From assembly GCF_001420005.1 (NCBI RefSeq), contig NZ_LJAK01000007.1, positions 115,919 to 179,918 on the forward strand: DNA of 64,000 nt. Direction: 5' to 3'. Below are positions 50,151 to 58,440 of the stretch, piece after piece. The position numbers and the translations under genes were made by a program. The stretch is from Loktanella sp. 3ANDIMAR09. GTDB taxonomy: Bacteria; Pseudomonadota; Alphaproteobacteria; Rhodobacterales; Rhodobacteraceae. The notes under the pieces are model-generated. The model did no database searches. It worked only from the letters and a program-made list of their open reading frames with translations, and had not been told where the DNA came from. Every line of letters starts with the position of its first letter. Position 1 is the first letter of the stretch.

Positions 50151-51132
50151 TTGCCTGCCTCTTGCGTCAGTTCCGTCAGCACCGACACGAGTGTGCGACG
50201 CGTGAGGGGTATCTTGAAATCGTTTGCGCCAAAGCCGCGGGCCTCGGCCAACAACAGATCTCCCGCTTCGCCAAACAGCTCTTCGGACGGGGCCTGGCCG
50301 ATCAGCAAATCCTCGACCTGCGTGTTCCGCCAAGGTTTCGGGGCCAGTCCGCCAAACGCGAGGTCGGCCCGCGTGATGCGGCCGTCCGCGACAGCGACGA
50401 TCCCGGCCACGGACACAAGGGCAAAGGCATAGGATGCACGGTCGCGAACCTTGCGATAGGTTTGTCGCCCCTCGACAGGTGCAGGCAATATCACATCGGT
50501 GATCAACTCGCCCGGTGCGAGTACCGTTTCCCGATCAGGCCGGTCACCCGGCAGCAGATAAAGTGAATCCAGTGACAGTTGCCGGGTCGTGCCGTCTTGC
50601 TTCAACGTCTGCCCTCTGCGCCAAGCGCGCGCATGGCAACCGCCATGTCGCTTGGGTGGGTGGCGATGCAGTGTTCCGACGTGCCCAGAACCGCAAGGAT
50701 ACGGTTAAAGCCTTCTTGTGCAGCACAGCCGGTTCCGGGTTCGCGTTTGTTGCAGGCAGACGCGCGGTCATAGAAATAGAGACAGCGTGTCCGTTGCAGC
50801 AGGTTTCCCCCGGTCGTCGCCTTGTTGCGCAGCTGTCCGCTGGCACCCGCCAGCAGGGCGCGGCTCAGCACCGGCCAATTGCGCCGCACGCGGCTGTCGT
50901 TGGCAAGATCGCTGTTGGTCACAAGCGCCCCGATCCGCAGGCCACCATCCGCAGTGTCCTCGATCCCGTTCATCGCGAGGCGGTTGATGTCCACCAGCGT
51001 TTCGGGCGACATCACCTCCAGCTTCATCAGGTCGATCAGGTTTGTTCCACCTGCGATGAATGCCGCACCGCCGGCAGCATCACGCACGGCACCTTCGGCG
51101 CTGTCTGCGCGCACATAGTCAAAGGCCCTCAT
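50147..51132 (-). pseudogene. Molybdenum hydroxylase FAD subunit (PaoB/YagS type), frameshifted
   Basis: Two frames cover one protein. The first part (51132 down to a TGA at 50602) has the FAD-binding [10 protein letters not shown] and the PaoB-type 4Fe-4S cysteines in [12 protein letters not shown]...[10 protein letters not shown]. The second part (from about 50605 to 50147) carries the rest of the FAD domain and the C-terminal domain. Joining EG to TLKQDG by adding one base near 50608 restores a full 328-residue subunit. A TTG overlaps the TGA, so reinitiation giving a split subunit is possible. Overlaps both neighbours by four bases. Confidence 0.8.
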
Positions 51133-51635
51133 GCGCTCTTCTCCGCGGCCTTGCGAATGGCCTCCACGATATTGGGATAGGCTGCGCATCGGCACAGGTT
51201 CCCGCTCATCCGTTCCGAGATTTCAGCGTCGGTCAGCTCAGCACCGCTGGCGATATCGTCCGTGACATGGCTGGGCCAACCATTGCGGACCTCTTCCAGC
51301 ATGGCGGTCGCCGAACAGATCTGCCCCGGCGTGCAGTAGCCGCATTGGAAACCGTCCTCCTGCACGAACGCCGCTTGCAGCGCGCTCAGGTTATCCGGCT
51401 GCCCGATCCCCTCGATCGTGGTGACCTCGTCCCCGTCATGCATGCAGGCCAGCGTCAGGCATGAATTGATGCGCCGCCCGTTGACGATGACCGTACAGGC
51501 ACCGCATTGCCCGTGATCACAGCCCTTCTTGCTCCCCGTCAGGCCAAGGTGGTGGCGCAAGGCATCCAGCAGCGTCGTGCGTGGATCGATATCCAGCCTG
51601 TGCCGCGTTCCGTTAATTTCCAGATTTGTTTCCAT
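51129..51635 (-). CDS. Molybdenum hydroxylase 2Fe-2S subunit
   Basis: 168 residues. The plant-ferredoxin cluster site is [12 protein letters not shown] with a later Cys in NSCLTLA; the second cluster site is CGYCTPGQ and NLCRCAAYP. It carries electrons from the Mo site to FAD. The ATG at 51635 starts [12 protein letters not shown], matching the family; there is no signal peptide, unlike E. coli PaoA. First gene of the FeS-FAD-Mo order. Confidence 0.94.
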   Translation of the reverse strand: METNLEINGTRHRLDIDPRTTLLDALRHHLGLTGSKKGCDHGQCGACTVIVNGRRINSCLTLACMHDGDEVTTIEGIGQPDNLSALQAAFVQEDGFQCGYCTPGQICSATAMLEEVRNGWPSHVTDDIASGAELTDAEISERMSGNLCRCAAYPNIVEAIRKAAEKSA

Positions 51636-52205
51636 GGGACGCCGCTCCGGGTTTTGTGATGTGATTTGTGAACCAACCGGGACCCCATGCATAAGTTCCG
51701 CACGCGGGCAAAATGAGACAGTATTCATTTCAAGCCCCACAGGGATGCCCTCTGGCTGTTCAGCGACGCGGCTGCGCCGCCTGCGGTCATGCCAAACATG
51801 CGCACGGCGACCCGCAATCGGCTTGATACCCGAGGCGATTACCCTTTGCGGTCCATCGACCGGCACACGATGGCGCCGGGCCTGCGCGACGGTTCGGTCG
51901 CAGATCAGAAAGCGACCAACGCCGCCGGCGAAATGTTGCACGTCAAGGCTGTCGGCCTCGCCCGTATCCATGGCGATGTCATGACAGAACTGGCGCTGGC
52001 GACCGTCGAATCCATCACCCTCTGCGGCGCGTTCCGCGCAGGACCAAATCATCTTGTTGTGGGTTAGCCATCGAAAGCCTCTCAAATGTAGCAGTTCCTG
52101 TAGCAAAATACCCCAGTATTGGGGGCGTTGCGCAGAACGGGTGAGGAAAAATAACGTTTTAAAGCAACGATATAATCCCAGATCGGGTTGCTACTTTATG
52201 AGATA
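51636..52205. other. Region between the hydroxylase operon and the tRNA-Ser repeat
   Basis: About 570 bases without a secure gene. A plus-strand frame ending at 52067 and a minus-strand frame continuing the FeS gene are open, but neither has a ribosome site or recognisable product. From about 52080 the sequence turns AT-rich and holds small inverted repeats (AGCAAC/GTTGCT near 52155-52195). The hydroxylase promoter should lie here. Confidence 0.4.
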
Positions 52206-52249
52206 GGTGGCGGAGACGAAGGGATTCGAACCCTCGAGACCCTTCCGGG
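52206..52249 (-). repeat. Attachment-site repeat, distal copy
   Basis: 44 bases identical to 54116-54159: the T-arm, acceptor and CCA part of tRNA-Ser, here without the 5' half. Identity ends sharply on both sides. Confidence 0.9.
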
Positions 52250-52387
52250 TATATTTTCATAGAATATTGTAGATTATGATCCTACCCACAGCAGACACCG
52301 ACAAAGCGCCTCAATGGTGTCTCTTTAGGCTTGCTTATGACTTTGTAGACGATATTCTAAAAAGGTCTAGAATCATAGGAGACGAAA

Positions 52388-52936
52388 GTGTCAGTTGTTG
52401 GGTATCGTCGCGTTAGCACAGAAGACCAGAGCTTTGATCGGCAAGACCTTGGTACGGTGGATAAGCTGTTTGAGGAAAAGCTGTCAGGTAAGAACGCCAA
52501 GGATCGCCCAGCGCTCAACGCGATGTTGGATTGGGTCAGAGAGGGAGACTTTGTGCTGGTCCATTCAATTGATCGCCTCGCGCGTGACCTGCGCGACCTA
52601 CAGACGATTATTCAAACACTCAATGACAAGGGTGTAGCGATAACTTTCAAGTCTGAAAGCCTCACATTCTCTGCCAGTTCAGATGATGCATTCGCCAAGT
52701 TGCAGCTACAGATGATGGGTGCCTTCGCTGAGTTTGAGAGAAACATCATTCGCAAGCGTCAGGCGGAGGGGATCGCAAAGGCTAAGGCGAAAGGTCTCTA
52801 CAAGGGACGGCCAAAGACGGTAGACGATGCCAAGGTGCGAGAGCTTAAAGAGGCAGGCATGGGTGCTACTGCCATTGCAAAAGAACTTGGGATCGGTCGC
52901 GCCACTGTCTACAAGTGCCTTCAAACAACCAATTAG
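52388..52936 (+). CDS. Serine recombinase, resolvase/invertase type
   Basis: 182 residues. N-terminal catalytic domain with YRRVSTEDQSFDRQ (nucleophile Ser10) and the Arg-rich active-site block SIDRLARDLRDL; the long E helix MGAFAEFERNIIRKRQAEG; and a C-terminal Hin-type helix-turn-helix (GATAIAKELGIGRATVYKCL). GTG start with GGAGA five bases upstream. A TTGCTT...TATTCT promoter candidate lies at 52331-52358. It may mobilise the element or resolve dimers. Confidence 0.93.
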   Translation: MSVVGYRRVSTEDQSFDRQDLGTVDKLFEEKLSGKNAKDRPALNAMLDWVREGDFVLVHSIDRLARDLRDLQTIIQTLNDKGVAITFKSESLTFSASSDDAFAKLQLQMMGAFAEFERNIIRKRQAEGIAKAKAKGLYKGRPKTVDDAKVRELKEAGMGATAIAKELGIGRATVYKCLQTTN

Positions 52937-52949
52937 CAGGTGATAATCA

Positions 52950-53453
52950 GTGTCTACGTGTGATGGCTGCGGTGCCAAGATGAGCTTTGTCTCTCACTTG
53001 AATAATGCAGGTATATGCGGCGATTGCCGTGAAAAGAATAAGGCTAAGAGGATTAGTGAGGAACAACGAAGAAACGAAAAAGCGAAAGAAAGCAAACTCG
53101 CGGCCCGAGAAAAGTCAGAACTTATCGACAAAATCATGCTGACGACTGAAACCGCAACAAACCTCAACATCACCAAGCGTCTTGAGATAGTCACGGCTGA
53201 GTGTGCTTTTGGTATGAACATGTTCAAGGACCTATTTGCAGGTGTCAGAGACGTTGTTGGTGGTAGGTCGAAAGCTGTCCAGAACACTATGCGGGATGCC
53301 AGACGTACTGCCTTATATGAATTAAAGGCTGAGGCTCACCTTGTCGGGGCCAACGCAGTTGTGGGTGTGGATTTAGATTATGTCGAACTAAGTGCAGCAG
53401 GCAGTATGGTTATGTTGGTCGCATCAGGCACTGCGGTAGTGATCGAAGACTAA
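52950..53453 (+). CDS. Zinc-ribbon protein with YbjQ (UPF0145) domain
   Basis: 167 residues. Two CxxC pairs (CDGC near residue 4, CGDC near 28) form a probable zinc ribbon. A charged helix (about 35-65, Lys/Glu-rich) leads to a YbjQ domain (about 75-165) with [18 protein letters not shown] and [14 protein letters not shown]. YbjQ proteins form pentameric rings of unknown role. GTG start after an AGGTG site, 13 bases past the recombinase stop, so co-transcribed. Confidence 0.85.
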   Translation: MSTCDGCGAKMSFVSHLNNAGICGDCREKNKAKRISEEQRRNEKAKESKLAAREKSELIDKIMLTTETATNLNITKRLEIVTAECAFGMNMFKDLFAGVRDVVGGRSKAVQNTMRDARRTALYELKAEAHLVGANAVVGVDLDYVELSAAGSMVMLVASGTAVVIED

Positions 53454-53465
53454 AACGATTGTCAC

Positions 53466-53768
53466 TCAGTGGGGCAATGCTCCAGATACGACCTTAGTGC
53501 ATCCCGCCTTTTGTCGTCCATCTTCTGCGGATATAAGCCACTGCTGCACATCTTCATGCCTAAGACTTTCACGGAGTTCATAGGCCATATTCGCCATCCT
53601 CAGGCGGGTCAGATACAACTCGCATTCAAAGCTTGCATCAATAGACTTTTGGCGTTCGTCCAAATATCTCGGTAGAAAAATCACAGCTATTGCAGCAACT
53701 GCAATGGCAATAATTATCGAAATAGACTGTGTGCTATTCAAATGCTTTACCGACCATACCTGTATCAT
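53466..53768 (-). CDS. Small membrane protein
   Basis: 100 residues. One membrane helix (about residues 16-34, Ile/Ala-rich) then a cytoplasmic or periplasmic helical part with two Cys. No family recognised. Convergent with the YbjQ gene, 12 bases apart. Third gene of the tRNA-Ser element. Confidence 0.6.
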   Translation of the reverse strand: MIQVWSVKHLNSTQSISIIIAIAVAAIAVIFLPRYLDERQKSIDASFECELYLTRLRMANMAYELRESLRHEDVQQWLISAEDGRQKAGCTKVVSGALPH

Positions 53769-53985
53769 CCCTTTACCGATTGAACACCAGGCAAAGAGAC
53801 TTTGCTCTACTGTGATGTTTAGGGCATCTGCAACTCCAACTGCAATAGTGACCGAAGACTAACCAACTTCGGCTTTGGGACCCTCATCCGAATGCCCAAA
53901 CGGATTCGCCATAAGTAGGTATCCCCAGTTAGCCGTGACCTAAAATTTTAGAATCAAGCCGCTGTCCACCAACCTTGCTCAAGCC

Positions 53986-54023
53986 ACGTGGCCGAGTGGT
54001 CGAAGGCGCTCCTCTGCTAAGGG
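53986..54023 (+). pseudogene. Inverted fragment of tRNA-Ser (5' half)
   Basis: 38 bases matching the 5' half of the nearby tRNA-Ser, through D-arm and anticodon, with one mismatch (C to T at 54013). It lies on the opposite strand to the real gene and has no 3' half. Confidence 0.8.
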
Positions 54024-54042
54024 GACTTCACAGGGAAAAAAT

Positions 54043-54075
54043 AGGTGGTTGGCGTAGGTGGTTAGCGTAGGTGGT
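54043..54075 (+). repeat. 13-bp tandem repeats beside the attachment site
   Basis: AGGTGGTTGGCGT at 54043, AGGTGGTTAGCGT at 54056 and a partial AGGTGGT at 54069. Spaced repeats next to an attachment site suggest protein binding, perhaps the recombinase. Confidence 0.65.
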
Positions 54076-54115
54076 CAGACCCCCTTAAGTCATTGAAAGT
54101 TATAGAATATGGGGT

Positions 54116-54159
54116 GGTGGCGGAGACGAAGGGATTCGAACCCTCGAGACCCTTCCGGG
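54116..54159 (-). repeat. Attachment-site repeat within tRNA-Ser
   Basis: The 3' half of the intact tRNA-Ser, identical to 52206-52249. Confidence 0.9.
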
Positions 54160-54207
54160 CCTACTCCCTTAGCAGGGGAGCGCCTTCGACCACTCGGCCA
54201 CGTCTCC
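54118..54207 (-). tRNA. tRNA-Ser (GCT)
   Basis: Complete class II tRNA: acceptor GGAGACG/CGTCTCC, long variable arm, discriminator G and encoded CCA (54118-54120). Anticodon GCT at 54173-54171. About 50 bases of its original upstream DNA, with a TTGTTT/TTAAAC promoter candidate, remain before the Mu-like element begins at 54258. Confidence 0.96.
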
Positions 54208-54252
54208 GCCGACGCGTTTAACGGGGGCTCCATCGGGAAACAAGGTGTAAAT

Positions 54253-54257
54253 CCATC
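54253..54257. repeat. 5-bp target-site duplication, left copy (CCATC)
   Basis: CCATC directly outside the TGT terminus; identical to 59466-59470 outside the ACA terminus. Five bases is the duplication length made by Mu-type transposases. Confidence 0.85.
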
Positions 54258-54305
54258 TGTAACGGGCCGCGACGTTTGAGACATTGGGACGGAACGTTTG
54301 AGACA
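54258..54305 (+). repeat. Mu-like terminus with two adjacent binding-site motifs (attR-like)
   Basis: TGTAACGGGCCG terminus, then ACGTTTGAGACA at 54272-54283 and 54294-54305, exactly 22 bases apart. Adjacent 22-bp sites resemble the right end of phage Mu (R1-R2). Confidence 0.8.
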
Positions 54306-54310
54306 AACTT

Positions 54311-54344
54311 AAAATGTTACACCCTGTCGCAAACGTAACATTTT
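54311..54344. repeat. Inverted repeat near the terminus
   Basis: AAAATGTTAC and its exact complement separated by 14 bases. GTAACATTTTGC recurs at 59053-59064 near the other end of the element. Role unknown. Confidence 0.6.
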
Positions 54345-54392
54345 GCTTTCGTTGCGACAATCGTGCGGGGTGCATTTTGCTATGGTTTGGTG

Positions 54393-54412
54393 CGCCGCCC
54401 CGTGGGGCGGCG
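54393..54412 (-). terminator. Hairpin after the capsid-protease genes
   Basis: Nine-base GC-only arms, 10 bases past the protease stop on the minus strand; no T-run. Confidence 0.45.
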
Positions 54413-54422
54413 CGGGGGGTGT

Positions 54423-55442
54423 TCAGACACGTCTATTTGTCGTTACGTAAAGCGACAAAGCATCCTCAAAGGACAATTTTTCTTTGATCGAAAGCGCCGT
54501 GACCGCGTTGAATGTTTCCAGACCCGCTTGATCCACCGCAAAGCCGCGCGGGGCGGTGAAGGCAGGCGCGTCATTGGAATAAGCTTCATCGCCCGTCACC
54601 ACCTGCCCCATTGGCAGGACGGTGCGCAGTTCCGTCAGGAACGTCCGCAACCATTCGACCGCTGACACTGTGGTGCCGTCGGGCGATGAAAACGCATAAT
54701 CGCCGGTCGTTTCGTCCACTGCATCCATGAATTCCAGCAAGGGTTCAACGTGGCGGCTGTGGATGCACCCTTCCTCTGCCAAGCCTTCCAGCAGCGCCGC
54801 GTCACCCTGCCGCGCCAATGCACGGCGCACCTGTGGGTGTTCCATGACGTGCGGGGCGGCCTGAAACTCAATCAGACCGTCCTCACCGCCCTGAAACTCC
54901 ACAGGCTTGAGGTTGGACACGGCAGGGGCCGCAGCGCCAAGGAAACCGACGTGCCGCAGACCGTAGGTGCCGGGCTTGGGGTTGTTTGGCGCGTCTGGCG
55001 TGAACAGTTTGACCGAGACCTTGCGGTAGCGTCCATCCTCGACCGACTTGGCAAAGCCGGGATCGACCTTGAACAGCGTGACCTTGAGGCGGTCGCCGTC
55101 CACAGTCACGTCGCGCAACCAGCCATAGGCCGGATCGTCCGACTTGGGGTGACCGACCACCGCAGGAACGGGTGCGCCGTCGCGGTCAAAGCTGGCGGCG
55201 ATTTCATCCAACATGGCGGCGGTGATCCGGTGCTTTGTGCCGTTCATCGCGGTGAACGTCCCGGTGCGCAGCACCTCGACCTCTGCCGTTACATCGTCGC
55301 CAGCATCCGGTGCATCGGTGACAGCGACGACGGGCGCGGCCTCGTCGTCGTTGCCCACCAGCTCGGGCGGCGATCCAGCCGCCGGATTGTCCTGGTCAAC
55401 GCCGCTCGTGCGCTGGCGTCCTTTGCGAAACATTTTCCACAT
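54423..55442 (-). CDS. Phage capsid maturation protease/scaffold (Mu gpI-like)
   Basis: 339 residues. The middle resembles Mu protein I: FTAMNGTKHRITAAML, VPAVVGHPKSDDPAYGWLRD (His-containing block), KVSVKLF and LRHVGFLGAAAPAV. It would cleave scaffold and capsid during head assembly. Three bases separate it from the capsid stop, but it comes after the capsid gene, the reverse of the Mu order (I then T). Confidence 0.8.
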   Translation of the reverse strand: MWKMFRKGRQRTSGVDQDNPAAGSPPELVGNDDEAAPVVAVTDAPDAGDDVTAEVEVLRTGTFTAMNGTKHRITAAMLDEIAASFDRDGAPVPAVVGHPKSDDPAYGWLRDVTVDGDRLKVTLFKVDPGFAKSVEDGRYRKVSVKLFTPDAPNNPKPGTYGLRHVGFLGAAAPAVSNLKPVEFQGGEDGLIEFQAAPHVMEHPQVRRALARQGDAALLEGLAEEGCIHSRHVEPLLEFMDAVDETTGDYAFSSPDGTTVSAVEWLRTFLTELRTVLPMGQVVTGDEAYSNDAPAFTAPRGFAVDQAGLETFNAVTALSIKEKLSFEDALSLYVTTNRRV

Positions 55443-55445
55443 GGA

Positions 55446-56393
55446 TCAGCCCACCACACCTTGGATCAGAAAACCGGCCTCTGCACCGACGATGACAGGC
55501 GCACGGTCATAGGTCGTGCCGTAAACCCAGCTACGGTTCGCACCGCGCCATTCGGGCTTTTCCACGAACGGGTGGCCTTCCATGGTGTAGGTGTAGCCGA
55601 ATGACGGTTCCTCAACGCCTGCGGGGTTATCCGGTGCATAGGCCAGCACCGCAGAATTGCCCCAAGCGTCCTCCATCACGACATCATCGTCGTCTGCCAC
55701 GTCCTGTGGAATGGCGACAGTCTTGCCGACGGCCACTGTGTCCAGTTCCAGATACGCCGCCAGCATGTTTGCCGTGATGCTGTCTGCGGTCGTGTATTTG
55801 AATTGTTCCCGAATTTTGGGATGGAACCGCAGGGCATTGAAACCGGGTTTCGACAGCACAAGGCGGTTCGGCTCGACGCCACATGACCGCCGCACGGTTT
55901 CCTTGCCGTCCTCGATGACCTGCACCGGGTCGCTGGCGTCGTCGCTCCATACATCAGTCCCGGCCAGCGCCTCGACGTTCGCTGCGCCATAGTTCGCAGG
56001 GTTGGTCGCCATTTCTGCAATCTCGAATTCAAGATTGAGTTTCAGGCTATCCATTGTTGATTTGACGGCGCGTTTGCCAAGGTCGATTTTTGGCACCTCT
56101 GACGCATCGTTCAGCACCTCGCGCGGGATATGGCTGTCCAGCGCCTCGTTAATCAGTTGGAACGGCTGACTGCCGTAGCGAAAACCGATTTCCGCAACCT
56201 GCGCACCGGGCGCACGGCGTGCCGCATGGCGGCGGAACGCGTCTTTGCCGAATTCCACGATCTTGCCGCCTTGCGTGGTGACGAACACCTGCGGAAAAAT
56301 GATGTGGCCGACATGGCTGGCGTTCCGATAGTCCCGCGCGATCTGCGTCAGAACGGGATCTGAAACGCGGGCTTGTGATGGGTTCATGGTCAT
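55446..56393 (-). CDS. Phage major capsid protein
   Basis: 315 residues, similar in pattern to coat proteins of the gpE/HK97 type: a short helical start (LTQIARDYRN), an extended loop, a helix with SLKLNLEFEIAEMATNPANY, and a C-terminal beta-rich part (EEPSFGYTYTMEGHPFVEKPEW). It would build the head shell. AGGAAAG lies six bases before the ATG. High expression is implied by its place after the Mor-like gene. Confidence 0.82.
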   Translation of the reverse strand: MTMNPSQARVSDPVLTQIARDYRNASHVGHIIFPQVFVTTQGGKIVEFGKDAFRRHAARRAPGAQVAEIGFRYGSQPFQLINEALDSHIPREVLNDASEVPKIDLGKRAVKSTMDSLKLNLEFEIAEMATNPANYGAANVEALAGTDVWSDDASDPVQVIEDGKETVRRSCGVEPNRLVLSKPGFNALRFHPKIREQFKYTTADSITANMLAAYLELDTVAVGKTVAIPQDVADDDDVVMEDAWGNSAVLAYAPDNPAGVEEPSFGYTYTMEGHPFVEKPEWRGANRSWVYGTTYDRAPVIVGAEAGFLIQGVVG

Positions 56394-56532
56394 TTTGGGC
56401 TTTCCTGCCTGTAGCGGCCCACAGAGCGCGTCTGGTGGCCTGTTTGGGTTTTTGGGGGTGCATGTCGTCCGGTGGCATGAAGGTGCGTTAACCCACCGTT
56501 AATTTCGCTGTGCGGGGCTATTGCGGCGGGGT

Positions 56533-57249
56533 TCACGTTTTGATGCCCAGCTTATCGGTCAAGCTACCGCCCTCGCCGCCTTCGGGGTCCGGTTCGTGAT
56601 TGGCGATATGGCGCAGGGCTGCACACAGGCTGTCGCCGGGTAGCTTGGTAAGCGGCTCACTCATGGCGTTGTCAGTGAGGACATCGCCGATCCGCTCACA
56701 ATCGCCTTGATCCATACCTAACAGGTGCGCCGCCGCCTGCGCCGTCACGCCCTGGTCAATCGCATACCCAATCCGGCACCAGCATTTGTTCATGCCAGCA
56801 CAAGGCCTTGCGTTTATACTGCGAACCACACGGACAAACGGATAGGATTTTTGCGAAAGGGGGTCGCATCGCTCAGCCGCCGCCGACCGCCGCGCACTTT
56901 CTTTTTTTTCGGCAATCCGGCGATAAATTTGCCTCTCGGATATGCCGACCTTGATTGACACTTGGCGAACCGAAAATCCTGCATCCAAAAGGCTTTCGCA
57001 AACCTCGAAGTCGAGATGTGGACCGCGCTTTTTGGAAATATATAGACGGCCTCCGCCAAACGCCCGAATGAGCACATCCAACATATCGTCTTCTAGAACA
57101 GCAAGAGCGTGATCCTCTGTCACTCCCTTGCGAGTTTGCGGAACATATAAAGTCAAACCGGAAAGCAATTCCGACAAGGTGTCCGCAACCTCAATCCCAC
57201 AGAACGAAACGACTTCCGCCATTTCACCATGATATTGCAGTTTTGCCAT
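56533..57249 (-). CDS. Mor/C-like transcription activator, extended
   Basis: 238 residues. Residues about 50-115 match the Mu Mor/C activator pattern: LIRAFGGGRLYISKKRG followed by the helix-turn-helix LLDAGFSVRQVSIKVGISERQIYRRIAEK. The N-terminus and the Cys-containing C-terminal half are extra compared with Mor. Mor switches Mu from early to middle transcription. GGAGG precedes the ATG at 57249. It probably drives the capsid-protease genes that follow. Confidence 0.75.
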   Translation of the reverse strand: MAKLQYHGEMAEVVSFCGIEVADTLSELLSGLTLYVPQTRKGVTEDHALAVLEDDMLDVLIRAFGGGRLYISKKRGPHLDFEVCESLLDAGFSVRQVSIKVGISERQIYRRIAEKKESARRSAAAERCDPLSQKSYPFVRVVRSINARPCAGMNKCWCRIGYAIDQGVTAQAAAHLLGMDQGDCERIGDVLTDNAMSEPLTKLPGDSLCAALRHIANHEPDPEGGEGGSLTDKLGIKT

Positions 57250-57798
57250 GTCGAAGCACCTCCGGTGAAAAAGGGCGCACCGCCCCCTCCTTTGGTTCTA
57301 GGTTTGTCAACATGACGCCTCACCATGACGTGTCAGGGCGATCAGAAATGGCCTTTTTCCTATGGTCATTGCATCAGGTGATCGCTGGCGTCTCTTCCTT
57401 GGGGGTGAGGGATCAGCCGAAGACCCTGATTTGCGCGAGCGGTGGGAACGCTCTCGCCAAACTGAATGACAATGCGGTTTGGCTTGACCCCGTGCCATGG
57501 GTCGGACTTCGGCACGGGGCGCAAACCTCTTGCCCCGTATGGGGTTTCGCGCTAGATAATCATTACCGGGCTTAGAAACCCGAAATAGGCGGTGGCGTCA
57601 CCGCAAAGGCGATTGCTGATATAGTGGCGCACCATTGCCCCCGTGCGGGGTGTGCGGCCCGATTGGGCCGGATGATCGTAGCGTATGTCCAAGGCGAAAG
57701 CCCAAAGGCTGCGGTGCCGTGCCTATTGCGGTTTCTAACATCCGGCCTGCCCGTCTTAGAAAGCGGGGCCACTTAGAAAAGCAATAGGAACCAACACA
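57250..57798. promoter_or_regulatory. Divergent control region of the Mu-like element
   Basis: 549 bases between divergent genes with no secure coding frame. It has three direct copies of CTTAGAAA (57571, 57755, 57772) and an inverted TTTCTAA at 57732, a CGGG-CTTAGAAA-CCCG palindrome, two CATGACG repeats 13 bases apart (57311, 57324) and a TATAGT box at 57620. This is where Mu has its operators, so a repressor/activator switch is likely. Confidence 0.55.
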
Positions 57799-58440
57799 AT
57801 GCACACTACCAAACCAGAACCCGAAAACCGCCCGCGTTTTGATCCGTTTGGCTTGCAGTATTCTGGATATGACAGCCGCCCCGCTGCGCAATCTATCGAG
57901 GATGCCGCCTGCGTTCTCGAAACGTTGTCAGACCTTATCACGCAAGTCGCTGACGACGCCGAATTGCTGGCCGGACATGAACGCAAGTATGGGTTCGGCC
58001 TTATCTTGGATGCCGTCCGGCAACAGATGCTTGCCGCCGCCGGGGCTATTGAAAACGCCGATGCTGCGCGGCTTCATTCGTCCGTCGTTGACGATGCGAA
58101 ATACAATGCGTTCATGGCGTATCCGGGTCGGGTCAGTGCGCAGACCGTCCGCATCGACCAAGCGGCATATGACGATTTCCTGACCAAGATGGCCCCGATC
58201 ATGCCGAAACTGGGCAGCGTCGAAGCCATGGCGCACGATCTGTTTTCCCAGGGCAAAACCGACGCCTCCGTCATGGATGCAACGGGAAAGGATGCAACAA
58301 CGGTCGCCCGCTGGCGCGGTGAGTATCGCGCCCTTTCACGGATGCGGATTACATGGCGCGACATGATCCGCGCGGATGCGTCCGACGCGGCTGACATGAC
58401 CGCACAAGTGGCACCAAAGGCCGCAGGGGGTGCAGCATGA
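57799..58440 (+). CDS. Unknown protein of the Mu-like element, possible DNA-binding
   Basis: 213 residues, not recognised. Mostly helical, no signal or membrane part. The segment TDASVMDATGKDATTVARWR (about 154-173) looks like a helix-turn-helix. Its place, divergent from the late genes and next to the repeat-rich control region, is that of the Mu repressor. ATGA overlap with the next gene shows coupling. Confidence 0.7.
   Translation: MHTTKPEPENRPRFDPFGLQYSGYDSRPAAQSIEDAACVLETLSDLITQVADDAELLAGHERKYGFGLILDAVRQQMLAAAGAIENADAARLHSSVVDDAKYNAFMAYPGRVSAQTVRIDQAAYDDFLTKMAPIMPKLGSVEAMAHDLFSQGKTDASVMDATGKDATTVARWRGEYRALSRMRITWRDMIRADASDAADMTAQVAPKAAGGAA

Larger units (their letters stand above)
52206..54159. 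mobile_element. ~1.9 kb element integrated in the 3' end of tRNA-Ser
   Basis: Two perfect 44-bp direct repeats, each the 3' half of tRNA-Ser including CCA, bound the segment (52206-52249 and 54116-54159). One unit is 52206-54115. It holds a serine recombinase, a zinc-ribbon/YbjQ protein and a small membrane protein, with clearly lower GC than the core. Direct duplication of a tRNA 3' end is the usual scar of site-specific integration. The element is very small, and serine recombinases rarely use tRNA genes. Confidence 0.8.

Noticed and set aside
51636..52106. N-terminal extension of the FeS subunit
   Set aside because: Ferredoxin similarity starts at METNLE (51635); the upstream part has no family resemblance.
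57243..57575. 110-residue frame in the control region of the Mu-like element
   Set aside because: Overlaps the start of the Mor-like gene on the other strand and carries the regulatory repeats; no ribosome site.
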